A stretch of 11,143 nucleotides of DNA from Lachnospiraceae bacterium (GCA_900764225.1 CAAFNG010000022.1:1-11143); one strand, 5' to 3'. Counted from the first letter of the stretch, positions 1-6,539 are shown. Program-made: numbers and translations. Notes: generated from the letters alone by a model not told the origin.

Positions 1-225
1 ATTTGGTTTTTTGAGCATGTGTATATATTAACCATTATTTTTGGTTTTGTCCACATTTTTATTGTTATTTTTCAAAAAAATTGAGCTTTCGCACATTAAT
101 TTGGTATCTTGCGCAAGAATATTCTGTATATTTCAGCTGTTTTTTTTCACTCATCTCGTCTGCCCGCGTATCCTGTTCATTCATCACTTTCATATTTCAA
201 TATGTTTTTCGCAGCCTCTTAACGC
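1..225. other. AT-rich stretch with no supported gene
   Basis: I see no credible gene here. Two short plus-strand open frames (41-283 and 81-296) have no Shine-Dalgarno sequence, have Phe/Ile-rich low-complexity translations, and run through the inverted repeat at 226-291. A 10-bp palindrome, CTTGCGCAAG, sits at 108-117 and could be a protein-binding site, but nothing else supports that. The stretch is probably the intergenic space beyond the 3' end of the nicotinamidase transcription unit. Confidence 0.5.
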
Positions 226-291
226 AAATAAAACTATCCTGTCAGATACAAAGCTTCTCAACTTTGCAATTTGTTCAGGATAGTTTTATTT
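226..291. terminator. Long perfect inverted repeat, candidate bidirectional terminator
   Basis: Arms 226-241 (AAATAAAACTATCCTG) and 276-291 (CAGGATAGTTTTATTT) are exact reverse complements over 16 bp and enclose 34 nt. The enclosed part can form a smaller hairpin (CAAAG 249-253 with CTTTG 262-266). The element starts about 36 nt after the stop of the minus-strand nicotinamidase gene. Its distal A/T pairs give a U-rich end in either direction, so termination of the hydrolase-nicotinamidase transcript is the simplest role. The loop is long for a textbook intrinsic terminator; a palindromic repeat element or the folded end of a small RNA is the alternative. Confidence 0.55.
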
Positions 292-327
292 ATTGAAAAA
301 AATATTTAATTTTCGTCAGATATATTT

Positions 328-849
328 TTATCTGATAATCCTGATCTGGCACGCCTCCATGGCTTTCAGTGCATTCTCATGACTCTCCGGTGTTACGCCA
401 GCGCAGCATGTAGCATCAACACAGATCGGCACTTCCGGAAGTGATGCCTTGATTAGAAGAGCGTTGGAAATCACACAGATATCTGTACAAAGTCCGACCA
501 GTGTGATACTTTCGATTCCCTGGTCTTCATTAAGTGTAACCAGTTCGCCCGCCAGATCTGTTGAGCCGAAAGTCTCTTTGTCGATCGGCTCCGTTTTTCT
601 CAGTATATCCAGCTCTTTTCGGATCTGCCAGCCTTCGGTGTCACGGATACAGTGCTTGACCGGAAGGTTTTTTCCCTCCTGCGTTTCCAGATAATATGTC
701 TCATGCGTATCTCTCGTGAAAAATACTTCTCCGTCAAAATTGCGGATTTTCTCTTCCACCTTCGGCACGATCGCAACTGCTTCCTTTGTGCCTAAGGCAC
801 CATCGATAAAATCATTCTGCATGTCCACTACGATAAGAATTTTTTTCAT
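328..849 (-). CDS. Isochorismatase-family cysteine hydrolase, probable nicotinamidase
   Basis: The 173-residue cytoplasmic protein has the isochorismatase-like cysteine hydrolase fold signature. Visible are an N-terminal strand ending in catalytic D9 (VVDMQNDF), the metal-site motif D47-x-H49 (RDTH) with H66 downstream, a KETFG segment carrying the probable catalytic K91, and the nucleophile motif GLCTDICV with C125. Asp-Lys-Cys is the known triad of this family. The most likely reaction is nicotinamide to nicotinate plus ammonia in NAD salvage. Other family members cleave related amides, so the substrate is inferred. Length is normal for short bacterial nicotinamidases. The start is fixed by an AAGGAG (856-861) six bases upstream, which overlaps the TAA stop of the alpha/beta hydrolase gene; the two are therefore almost certainly co-transcribed and translationally coupled. 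The inverted repeat at 226-291 follows as likely terminator. Confidence 0.85.
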   Translation of the reverse strand: MKKILIVVDMQNDFIDGALGTKEAVAIVPKVEEKIRNFDGEVFFTRDTHETYYLETQEGKNLPVKHCIRDTEGWQIRKELDILRKTEPIDKETFGSTDLAGELVTLNEDQGIESITLVGLCTDICVISNALLIKASLPEVPICVDATCCAGVTPESHENALKAMEACQIRIIR

Positions 850-860
850 TTTTAACTCCT

Positions 861-1805
861 TTATCGTTTTCTTTCAGTATAACACAGGATTTCTTTCATG
901 TGCACAGTAAACCGTTTTTCCCCGTCCCCAATGGTTAATCTTCTGAAAAAATCACATTCCTCATCATTACAACGTTTTGCAGCTTCTGACTTCATATTTA
1001 AATGAAAAACATGCTGCAGCTTTTCTTTGTCACTGCTATAATCATGAAGCTCACAGGCCACACCTTTTTCCTTCAGCTTCTCATACATCACCGGTGCCTG
1101 TGCCCGCAGAAAATCCTCCTCTGCGGTCATAATGTAAGCTGGAGGAAATTTCTCATTGACATAAAGTACCGGAGATAAATGCTTCAGTTCTTCTGCCGTT
1201 CCTTTTCCGGGAAGATATTCCGCCATCAGCTGCTTTGTCATGTTCTCCGGATTTTCAAGACTGTACTGTCCACAGTTTAATGCCACGGCCTTTATATGAA
1301 TTCCATCCGGAATCTGGATCTCACAATTCGCCGCATATTCTTCATTCGTGCAGATATCCGCATACATGGAAAGCATCTGTGCACCTGCGGAATCTCCCAC
1401 TGCAAAAAGATTCTCCATGTCCATTCCATATTCATCCTTATGTTTGAGAACCCACGCAAAAGCAAGATTGGTATCCTTCAGCGATGCCGGAAACTGATGC
1501 TCCGGTGCCAGTCTGTAACTGAAATTAACAACTGCAAAACCTCTCTGTGCAAGACTCATACAATAATACTGATATCTTTCTTTGTCACCATATACCCAGC
1601 CGCCGCCATGTACACTGACGATCACCGGAAGAATTCTGCCCTCCGCATCCTTCGGGCGATATACGTCCAGCACCTGCATTTCTGAATCTTTTCCATAAGC
1701 AATATCATCATAACGGATCACATCTTCCGGAGTTGTAAGACCTGCATCACGGATGTCATCTCCCTCTTTAAATTGCCGTCTTACTATGCTGCTCATTTTT
1801 TCCAT
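861..1805 (-). CDS. Alpha/beta hydrolase, HSL (family IV) esterase type
   Basis: The 314-residue predicted cytoplasmic esterase/lipase resembles the hormone-sensitive lipase family. The oxyanion-hole motif HGGGW is at 66-70, the nucleophile elbow GDSAG puts Ser at 139, the acid is probably D231 (TAEEDFLRA), and the His is probably H265 in QHVFHLN. The NFSYRLAPEHQFPA segment (94-107) is also characteristic of the family. No signal peptide is visible. Start: ATG at 1805 has AGAGG (1813-1817) seven bases upstream, so it is preferred over the Met at residue 4. The palindromic repeat at 1821-1862 lies immediately upstream of that site. Oddity: from residue 291 the tail (TIGDGEKRF...) is encoded by a half copy of the same repeat, so the last 24 residues may be an acquired extension. 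Substrate unknown; small acyl esters are typical. Confidence 0.85.
   Translation of the reverse strand: MEKMSSIVRRQFKEGDDIRDAGLTTPEDVIRYDDIAYGKDSEMQVLDVYRPKDAEGRILPVIVSVHGGGWVYGDKERYQYYCMSLAQRGFAVVNFSYRLAPEHQFPASLKDTNLAFAWVLKHKDEYGMDMENLFAVGDSAGAQMLSMYADICTNEEYAANCEIQIPDGIHIKAVALNCGQYSLENPENMTKQLMAEYLPGKGTAEELKHLSPVLYVNEKFPPAYIMTAEEDFLRAQAPVMYEKLKEKGVACELHDYSSDKEKLQHVFHLNMKSEAAKRCNDEECDFFRRLTIGDGEKRFTVHMKEILCYTERKR
912..935 (-). repeat. Half copy of the CCATTGGGGACGG palindromic repeat, inside a coding region
   Basis: Read on the minus strand, this begins ACCATTGGGGACGGGGAAAA. It matches the first half of the repeats at 4001-4047 and 1821-1862 (shared core ACCATWGGGGACGGRKAAAA, same orientation). 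The second, complementary half is absent. It lies in frame near the 3' end of the alpha/beta hydrolase gene and encodes residues 291-298. Confidence 0.6.
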
Positions 1806-1820
1806 TTCTGCACCTCTTTT

Positions 1821-1862
1821 AAGGGACGGAGAAAAATGGCTTTTTTATCCGTCCCCTATGGT
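1821..1862 (-). repeat. Palindromic repeat downstream of the CHAP gene
   Basis: The arms GGGACGGA (1823-1830) and TCCGTCCC (1848-1855) are exact reverse complements, extended inward by A-run/T-run pairing around a TGGC loop. The minus-strand read starts ACCATAGGGGACGGATAAAA, close to the copy at 4001-4047. The element separates the CHAP gene stop (1879) from the Shine-Dalgarno of the alpha/beta hydrolase (1813-1817). It can fold as an RNA hairpin after the CHAP gene, but no U-run follows on the minus strand, so it is not a classical intrinsic terminator. It resembles REP-like palindromes; the mobilising enzyme, if any, is not in the window. Confidence 0.65.
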
Positions 1863-1878
1863 TTTATTTTGTTTTATT

Positions 1879-3876
1879 CTATTTTGTTTTATATCGATAT
1901 ACCGTCTTTATCGCTTTGCTGTCTTTCTTTGATGTCCATCCACTTTCAGATGTTATTGTATGTGTCTGTAATTTTTTATTCTGATATTGGTTCATTCGAT
2001 ACCAGGCCTGTCCCCTGCTTCCATGACTTCCATTAGATCCATCACAGGTGGTTCCGCTGGAACACCATACACGGTTTCCATTCCCATTCCAGTTAAGCAG
2101 ATAATATGCAATACTTGGATCGTCTCCATCTGCACCGGACGCTGCTACTGTTACCTGATTTGCAGCTACACTGTCAAAATGTACATAAGCACCTGTCTGT
2201 GCAAAGTTAACATTGTTTCCTGTACTTGGTCCGCAAAAATGATAATAATAATAACCAACTAACTGTCTGGCAGCTGATGTATCCAGTGTTCTCACAGTCT
2301 CATAAACGCTTCCGTCATTAACATATTGGGAAGTTGTTTTCTTATAAGTATGTTTGTACTGGATAGTATATTTACTCGATGTAACATTAGCAGGAAGCTT
2401 GTTTGTATAAACCCAGTTTTTCGGTTTTGCCTTAATTTTAAATGTTTTGGTTACTGTTCCTGTATAATTTCCTTTAAAACGAATCGTTACTTTATAAGTA
2501 CCGATCTTTTTTCTTCCCCAGGAATACGATACACTGTAATTACCCGAGCTGATTTTTTTATTATCTGCACCAGTCACAGTTACTTTTGGCGTTTTTACTT
2601 TTCCATCATATACATAGCTTGTAGCAGAAAGCTGCACTTTTTTTGGATAATAAATCGTTTTCTGATTTGTAATATTTCCACAGGAGCAAATATAGCGAGT
2701 ATATCCATTCTTGCTTACCGTTGCTTTTTGTACCTGTTTTTTATAATTATGTTTATGGGATTTTCCGGTAATCTTAAAAGTCTTTGTTACTGTTCCGGAA
2801 TAATTACCTTTGAACTGAATCGTTACTTTATAAGTACCCACATATTTTCTTCCTGCAGAATATGTTACCTTATAATTTGCTGCACTGATTACTTTATTAT
2901 TGCTACCGATTACCTTTACTGTCGGTTTTTTTGTTTTACCATCATAAACATAATTCGTTTTGGAAAGCTGTATTTTTTTCGGATAATAAATCGTTTTTTT
3001 ATTCCTGGTTTTTCCGCAGCTACATTTTTCCTGCGTATATCCATTTGCTTTCGTAGTTGCTTTCTTTGTAACTTTTTTATAATTATGCGTATGTGCTACC
3101 GGGGCTGCCTGTACTGTAAAGTTTACATAATCAGAAAATGTATATGCGTACTTTGCATGATTAACGGATGCTACCGTCATTCTGTAGTTTCCAGCTGGCA
3201 ATGTACATGCCCAGCTTGTTCCGGTAACTTTAGACTGACATTTATATATATTGGACTCACCATCTTTATATATGTATACATCATAATATTGTGTGTTACT
3301 TGTGGCATTCCATGTGAATGTAGTAGTCTGCCCGCTTTTTCCCGCGTTCACACTTGCATATGGTTTTCCAGGCATTCGACATCCAGGATAAATAAAACCA
3401 AGCAAAATCTTGTTGGAATCATAAGGTCTTCTTCCACCTACCGAATTTTTCAGTGTATAGCCATATGCTATACCGTGTGATGAAGTCTGATCCAGATCCG
3501 TTCTTCCGCCTTCATCAACTGTAAAAGTATCTCCTGAACCACCGGTCACATACGCTACATGTCCATAATAATCTCCACTCCATACAGCAATGGATCCTGG
3601 TAACGGATCATTTCCTACAGCATATCCCTGGTTGATAGCATTTTGCCACCAATTTACCGCATTTCCCCAGGCTGGTAATGCAATGCCCTGTCTCTCATAT
3701 ACACATTGCCATGCAAAACGTGTGCAGGGAATTTCATATAATCCATCCTGATCTACATCCTGAGTCGTCGGATACGGATTTCCTGCTGCCGCTACAGTTG
3801 TCGCCGGCACAGAACTTAATACCGTTGCTGCTGATAATGTAAGAATCATAAATTTCTTCAAAAATCTTTTTTTCAT
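1879..3876 (-). CDS. Secreted CHAP-domain cell-wall hydrolase with two Ig-like modules
   Basis: With this start the protein has 665 residues. Residues 1-31 form a signal peptide (MKKRFLKK, hydrophobic core, TVAAA end). A CHAP domain follows (about 33-165): C51 in PCTRFAWQC, H106 in YGHVAYV and D121/E122 in FTVDEGG fit the Cys-His-acid site of this amidase/endopeptidase family, which cleaves peptidoglycan peptides. Then come an Fn3-like domain (about 168-257) and two tandem modules of about 108 residues (262-369 and 374-481). Each module has an HNYKK head, a CSCG pair and a VYDGK...GTYKVTI Ig-like body. A C-terminal domain (about 487-665) ends in VYRYKTK. Start: ATG at 3876 has GGGAGG (3884-3889) seven bases upstream. 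The in-frame ATG at 3882 is only one base from that site, and the longer extension to 3990 runs back through the promoter-like leader without its own site. The gene looks more AT-rich than its neighbours and is bracketed by palindromic repeats, suggesting acquisition. No cell-wall sorting motif is visible, so it is probably released or held non-covalently. Confidence 0.85.
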   Translation of the reverse strand: MKKRFLKKFMILTLSAATVLSSVPATTVAAAGNPYPTTQDVDQDGLYEIPCTRFAWQCVYERQGIALPAWGNAVNWWQNAINQGYAVGNDPLPGSIAVWSGDYYGHVAYVTGGSGDTFTVDEGGRTDLDQTSSHGIAYGYTLKNSVGGRRPYDSNKILLGFIYPGCRMPGKPYASVNAGKSGQTTTFTWNATSNTQYYDVYIYKDGESNIYKCQSKVTGTSWACTLPAGNYRMTVASVNHAKYAYTFSDYVNFTVQAAPVAHTHNYKKVTKKATTKANGYTQEKCSCGKTRNKKTIYYPKKIQLSKTNYVYDGKTKKPTVKVIGSNNKVISAANYKVTYSAGRKYVGTYKVTIQFKGNYSGTVTKTFKITGKSHKHNYKKQVQKATVSKNGYTRYICSCGNITNQKTIYYPKKVQLSATSYVYDGKVKTPKVTVTGADNKKISSGNYSVSYSWGRKKIGTYKVTIRFKGNYTGTVTKTFKIKAKPKNWVYTNKLPANVTSSKYTIQYKHTYKKTTSQYVNDGSVYETVRTLDTSAARQLVGYYYYHFCGPSTGNNVNFAQTGAYVHFDSVAANQVTVAASGADGDDPSIAYYLLNWNGNGNRVWCSSGTTCDGSNGSHGSRGQAWYRMNQYQNKKLQTHTITSESGWTSKKDSKAIKTVYRYKTK
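2434..2757 (-). repeat. Second Ig-like module of the CHAP protein
   Basis: Encodes residues 374-481 of the CHAP protein. It aligns with the preceding module at a 112-residue period (HxHNYKK ... NGYT ... CSCG ... KTIYYPKK ... YVYDGK ... GTYKVTI.FKGNY.GTVTKTFKI). Most body residues are identical, implying an internal tandem duplication. The linker and the residues around the CSCG pair have diverged. Confidence 0.8.
2770..3093 (-). repeat. First Ig-like module of the CHAP protein
   Basis: Encodes residues 262-369 of the CHAP protein, starting HTHNYKK. The N-terminal third holds His residues and a CSCG pair and could be a small metal-binding knuckle. The rest matches the YDG-type Ig-like fold seen in Firmicutes surface proteins. 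The modules probably act as a spacer or binding region between the catalytic and C-terminal domains. Confidence 0.8.
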
Positions 3877-3898
3877 ACTCATACCTCCCAACTGAAAT

Positions 3899-3992
3899 AA
3901 AAAAACCTTGAAAATAGAATACAAGAATATACAGCAAAATGGATACTTACCATCTATTTTTATGCTATCATCCTTATCTCTGATTTTCAAGG
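3899..3992 (-). promoter_or_regulatory. Leader inverted repeat ending in a U-tract before the CHAP gene
   Basis: On the minus strand, CCTTGAAAAT (3992-3983) and ATTTTCAAGG (3915-3906) are exact 10-bp complements. They enclose 67 nt and are followed by seven Us (3905-3899), 10 bases before the GGGAGG ribosome site. The enclosed part contains a smaller ATGG/CCAT hairpin. This has the shape of an intrinsic terminator or attenuator acting on transcripts that enter from the aminotransferase gene. It matches no riboswitch family I know. Confidence 0.4.
3962..3990 (-). promoter_or_regulatory. Candidate promoter for the CHAP gene
   Basis: On the minus strand there is TTGAAA (3990-3985), a 17-nt spacer, then TAGCAT (3967-3962), matching sigma-A consensus at 5/6 and 4/6 positions. 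The -35 hexamer lies inside the left arm of the leader inverted repeat. A transcript starting here would lack that arm and escape the putative terminator, whereas read-through from upstream would contain both arms. Confidence 0.4.
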
Positions 3993-4000
3993 CTTTTTTG

Positions 4001-4047
4001 CCATTGGGGGACAGAACTGAAAGCCAGTTTTCTCCGTCCCCAATGGT
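4001..4047 (-). repeat. Palindromic repeat upstream of the CHAP gene
   Basis: The arms CCATTGGGG (4001-4009) and CCCCAATGG (4038-4046) are exact complements. A second inner pairing (AACTG 4015-4019 with CAGTT 4025-4029) makes one imperfect hairpin of about 46 nt. The minus-strand read begins ACCATTGGGGACGGAGAAAA, nearly identical to the starts of the copies at 1821-1862 and 912-935. It lies only 4 bp after the stop codon of the aminotransferase gene, so it may also protect or end that mRNA. Confidence 0.65.
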
Positions 4048-4051
4048 GCGT

Positions 4052-5347
4052 TTATTTTCCTTCTGCGATATCCTTTGTGATCTTCAGGAATTTATCGATA
4101 TCGTCTGTTCCATGGCAGTGAAGCGGTGAAACACGAAGTGCTCCCTCAAGTCCAAGTGTCTCAACGATACGTTTAGAATACGGACTGCTCTTTACACGCT
4201 CGAACAGTGTTACGCCATGCTCAAGATATCTTCTTGCACACTCTGCATACTCAATTCCCTCGATGCCCATAGCAACGATCAGGTCCTTGTATGTAAGATC
4301 TTCCATATCAACATAAACCTGTACTCCAGGAATATGACGAAGTCCAGGAACTTTCTCGGTACCTTCAAGCATACGGTACAGAAGTGCTCTCTCCTGAAGG
4401 TGAATATGATTCATACCTTCAACAAAAAGCTCTCTCTTATTATATTTCTGTGCGGAATCGCCCAGGAAATGCTTACCGATGCTGCATACATAATCAATAA
4501 CAGCCATCATAGCTGCAAAGTTAGCCGGAGCCGGTGTTCCAAGTGCCCATACATTGTCATCCTTGCATGTCAGTTTGATATGCGGCATTACAGAAACACG
4601 ATCGGAAACATAGCAGTAACCACATCCACGAACACCAAAGAATTTATACGGTGCAAAGTTGCAGACATCAACACCCCAATCCTCAACATCGATCACTGCA
4701 TGCGGTGCATGTTGAACTGCATCACTTACAATATAGATATCCGGGTTGATCTCTTTTGCACGACGTGCGATCTCCTTGATATCCATGATATTACCGGAAA
4801 TATTGGAAGCCGCCATGATGCTGAGAAGAACGGTATCCTTATCAACATATTTCATGATCTCATCCGGATCAAGTCCGCCTGTTACTTTATTAGCCGGAAC
4901 CTCACGGAACTCTCTTCCTGTCTTTTTGCAGTAGTACTCAACTGCATCGTGTGCAGACGGATGCTCCAGTGCAGATGTAACCGCATTCTTACCCCAGTCA
5001 ACACCTTCCATAATCGTACCTACTGCATGAAACATTGTCTGGGAAGCTGTCAGCTCTGTAATAAGCGCACCGCTCTTCGCGCCAAAAATAACCTCAAGGA
5101 TCTCCTGAGTACCATTCTTAACATAATCTGCCAGGTCAAAACCTCTTCCTCTTGCACGCTCCGGGCAATCCGGGAATTCCTCGATAGCAGCCTTGGCTTC
5201 AACGGCTTTTTTAAGTCTTAAAGAACCACCTGAGTTCTCGAAGAAAAGTCTCGCACCATACTGAGGATCCTTATCTGCATAATAAAACTGAGATTTCAGC
5301 TTCTTCTGATATGTATCTGAAAACAAAACTCCATGTTTAAATTCCAT
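4052..5347 (-). CDS. Class V PLP-dependent aminotransferase (cysteine-desulfurase-like fold)
   Basis: The 431-residue cytoplasmic enzyme of the class V aminotransferase family has an FFENSGGS motif near 36-42, a TELTASQTMFHAV cofactor-binding segment (98-109), EHPSAHDAV (128-136) and SDAVQH (208-213), whose D209 contacts the PLP ring nitrogen. The Schiff-base lysine is K235 in NFAPYKFFGVRG, and the carboxylate-binding Arg is probably R405 (ALRVSPLHCHGTDDIDKF). The order matches SufS/CsdA-like proteins. I cannot place the conserved desulfurase nucleophile Cys with confidence: several Cys exist (C242, C245, C261, C370, C411) but none sits in a recognisable RxGxxC-type loop. No Suf/Isc partner is nearby, so a role as desulfurase, lyase or transaminase is open. 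Start: AAGGAGAGG (5356-5364) is eight bases upstream. It is probably the first gene of the left minus-strand group. Confidence 0.85.
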   Translation of the reverse strand: MEFKHGVLFSDTYQKKLKSQFYYADKDPQYGARLFFENSGGSLRLKKAVEAKAAIEEFPDCPERARGRGFDLADYVKNGTQEILEVIFGAKSGALITELTASQTMFHAVGTIMEGVDWGKNAVTSALEHPSAHDAVEYYCKKTGREFREVPANKVTGGLDPDEIMKYVDKDTVLLSIMAASNISGNIMDIKEIARRAKEINPDIYIVSDAVQHAPHAVIDVEDWGVDVCNFAPYKFFGVRGCGYCYVSDRVSVMPHIKLTCKDDNVWALGTPAPANFAAMMAVIDYVCSIGKHFLGDSAQKYNKRELFVEGMNHIHLQERALLYRMLEGTEKVPGLRHIPGVQVYVDMEDLTYKDLIVAMGIEGIEYAECARRYLEHGVTLFERVKSSPYSKRIVETLGLEGALRVSPLHCHGTDDIDKFLKITKDIAEGK

Positions 5348-5654
5348 AATAGTATCCTCTCCTTCATCGCATAAGCTCCGGTTTTTTCCGGATAGCTAAT
5401 TCATTATATCTCTTTCATCAGAAGATAGCATAACACATTTATAAATAGTTATAAAATGAATAATATAACTGTATTATATTAACATTGTTTATATTTTAAC
5501 ACAGTACAGCAACAACGTCTACAAACCATACTCCCGTCAGACACTATCAAACTCAGCCTTTCCTCCCGGGCGTCCCCCTTCCCACAAAAAAAGCCAAACC
5601 AGTCACCCCCAGGCAACCAGTTCAGCTCTCCCCAAAAACCATATTTTTTATCTA
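5348..5654. other. Intergenic region: aminotransferase leader plus 3' end of the YczE-like gene
   Basis: No gene is seen in these 307 bases. The left part is the aminotransferase leader. It holds a hairpin (AGCTCCGG 5374-5381 with CCGGATAGCT 5388-5397) and very AT-rich DNA with several possible minus-strand -10 boxes, for example TATAAT at 5408-5403, but no convincing -35 partner. A dyad AGTTATA (5447-5453) / TATAACT (5464-5470) could be an operator. The right part (about 5545-5650) is C-rich on the plus strand. On the minus strand it reads GGTTTGGC followed by seven Ts (5593-5587), which may be the tail of a weak terminator for the YczE-like gene. Confidence 0.4.
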
Positions 5655-6311
5655 TCACACCCGCTTATACTCAACACCATCAACCTTCGCCAGCAGCTTC
5701 CCGGTAAACACCCTGTTAAAGAAATGAATCACCGGTCCCAGCCCAAAAGCCGTCACCAGCGTACCAATTCCAATAACACCACCGGCAAAATAACAGATCA
5801 GCGCACAAATCACATCATTCGACATCCTGTGCCAGAAATAAGGAATCCTCGGCCATTTATCAGTCATGATCAGAGAAAGACTGTCATACGGCGCAACACC
5901 CTCATCCGGCATCTGATACATAGACAGACCCAGGCAGATGATCAGGACACCCACACATAGCGCAATCAGTCTCACCGGCATAGAAACAAGCTCCAGTCCC
6001 ATAACACCCGTAAAAATATAATAAAAAAACGTACAGATATAAGCTAGGAACACTGCATTCACAACCGTACCCACACCCAGAAACTTCCGTCCAAACGCAA
6101 TCTGAACAATCAGCAATACAATATTCACCAGCAGCTGAAAATTACCATAAGCCATACCGATCTTATCCGCAACCGCCATGTTCATTCCACTGAACGGATC
6201 CGTACCAAGCCCTGCAAGCTTAAAGATCGCAATACCCATACCAGCCAGAATATTACCGATACACATGATCAGAACATGCTTCCAGTTGATGTTCCTTAAA
6301 TAATCCCCCAT
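5655..6311 (-). CDS. YczE/YitT-like integral membrane protein
   Basis: The 218-residue polytopic membrane protein has about five or six hydrophobic segments, the first near 12-33. The motifs GLGTDPFSGMN (34-44) and GIGTLVTAFGLGPVIHFF (182-199) are typical of the YczE/YitT group of uncharacterised Firmicutes membrane proteins. Their biochemical function is not established, so I do not assign one. The ribosome site is weak (GAGG about ten bases before ATG), but the motif-bearing first helix requires this start or one very close. It has its own promoter at 6373-6401 and is separated from the dehydratase operon by a terminator, so it is an independent unit. Confidence 0.8.
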   Translation of the reverse strand: MGDYLRNINWKHVLIMCIGNILAGMGIAIFKLAGLGTDPFSGMNMAVADKIGMAYGNFQLLVNIVLLIVQIAFGRKFLGVGTVVNAVFLAYICTFFYYIFTGVMGLELVSMPVRLIALCVGVLIICLGLSMYQMPDEGVAPYDSLSLIMTDKWPRIPYFWHRMSNDVICALICYFAGGVIGIGTLVTAFGLGPVIHFFNRVFTGKLLAKVDGVEYKRV

Positions 6312-6372
6312 AGCGCCAATACCTCATTCTCTTTCGTTTTTATTTTTTCAAAATCTTCATAACAACCCGTTT

Positions 6373-6401
6373 ATTTTATCATACCCCACTATACCTGTAA
6401 A
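6373..6401 (-). promoter_or_regulatory. Sigma-A-type promoter of the YczE-like gene
   Basis: On the minus strand there is TTTACA (6401-6396), exactly 17 nt of spacer, then TAAAAT (6378-6373), each matching consensus at 5/6 positions, with an extended -10 TGA directly before TAAAAT. It lies 11 bp past the U-tract of the upstream terminator and gives a leader of about 55 nt. Confidence 0.7.
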
Positions 6402-6412
6402 ACGCAAAATGC

Positions 6413-6456
6413 AAAAAAACACCCGGCAGACCACATATTTTATGATCTGCCGGATG
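6413..6456 (-). terminator. Intrinsic terminator of the ttd operon
   Basis: On the minus strand CATCCGGCAGA (6456-6446) pairs with TCTGCCGGGTG (6430-6420), an 11-bp stem with one G-U pair and a 15-nt loop, followed directly by seven Us (6419-6413). It lies about 84 nt after the ttdB stop. A small additional hairpin (CGGAG 6497-6501 / CTCCG 6516-6520) sits between. Confidence 0.85.
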
Positions 6457-6539
6457 CCTTATTATTTCATCACGCGCCGTTATTCACCATTCATCCCGGA
6501 GCCCTCATGGCAGAACTCCGAACTTCTCAGTAATATCTC

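Noticed and set aside
226-291. CRISPR repeat or IS end
   Set aside because: Only one repeat pair occurs, with no regularly spaced units, no adjacent cas gene or transposase, and no target-site duplication visible.
2326-3480. 384-codon open frame on the plus strand
   Set aside because: It is antisense to the CHAP gene, which has a ribosome site, signal peptide, catalytic motifs and tandem modules. The plus-strand translation is Phe/Ile/Cys-rich with no recognisable domain and no ribosome site.
3877-3990. Upstream extension of the CHAP protein by 38 residues
   Set aside because: The extension has no ribosome site, contains the putative promoter and leader hairpin, and would bury the signal peptide. 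The internal ATG at 3876 has an ideally spaced GGGAGG.
3899-3992. Known riboswitch class in the CHAP leader
   Set aside because: I compared it mentally with purine, preQ1, c-di-GMP, SAM, THF, fluoride, ZTP and guanidine motifs and found no matching conserved core. Only the inverted repeat and promoter boxes are supportable.
4217-5221. 334-codon open frame on the plus strand
   Set aside because: Antisense shadow of the aminotransferase gene. The translation has an unnaturally high Cys/His/Asn content and no ribosome site.
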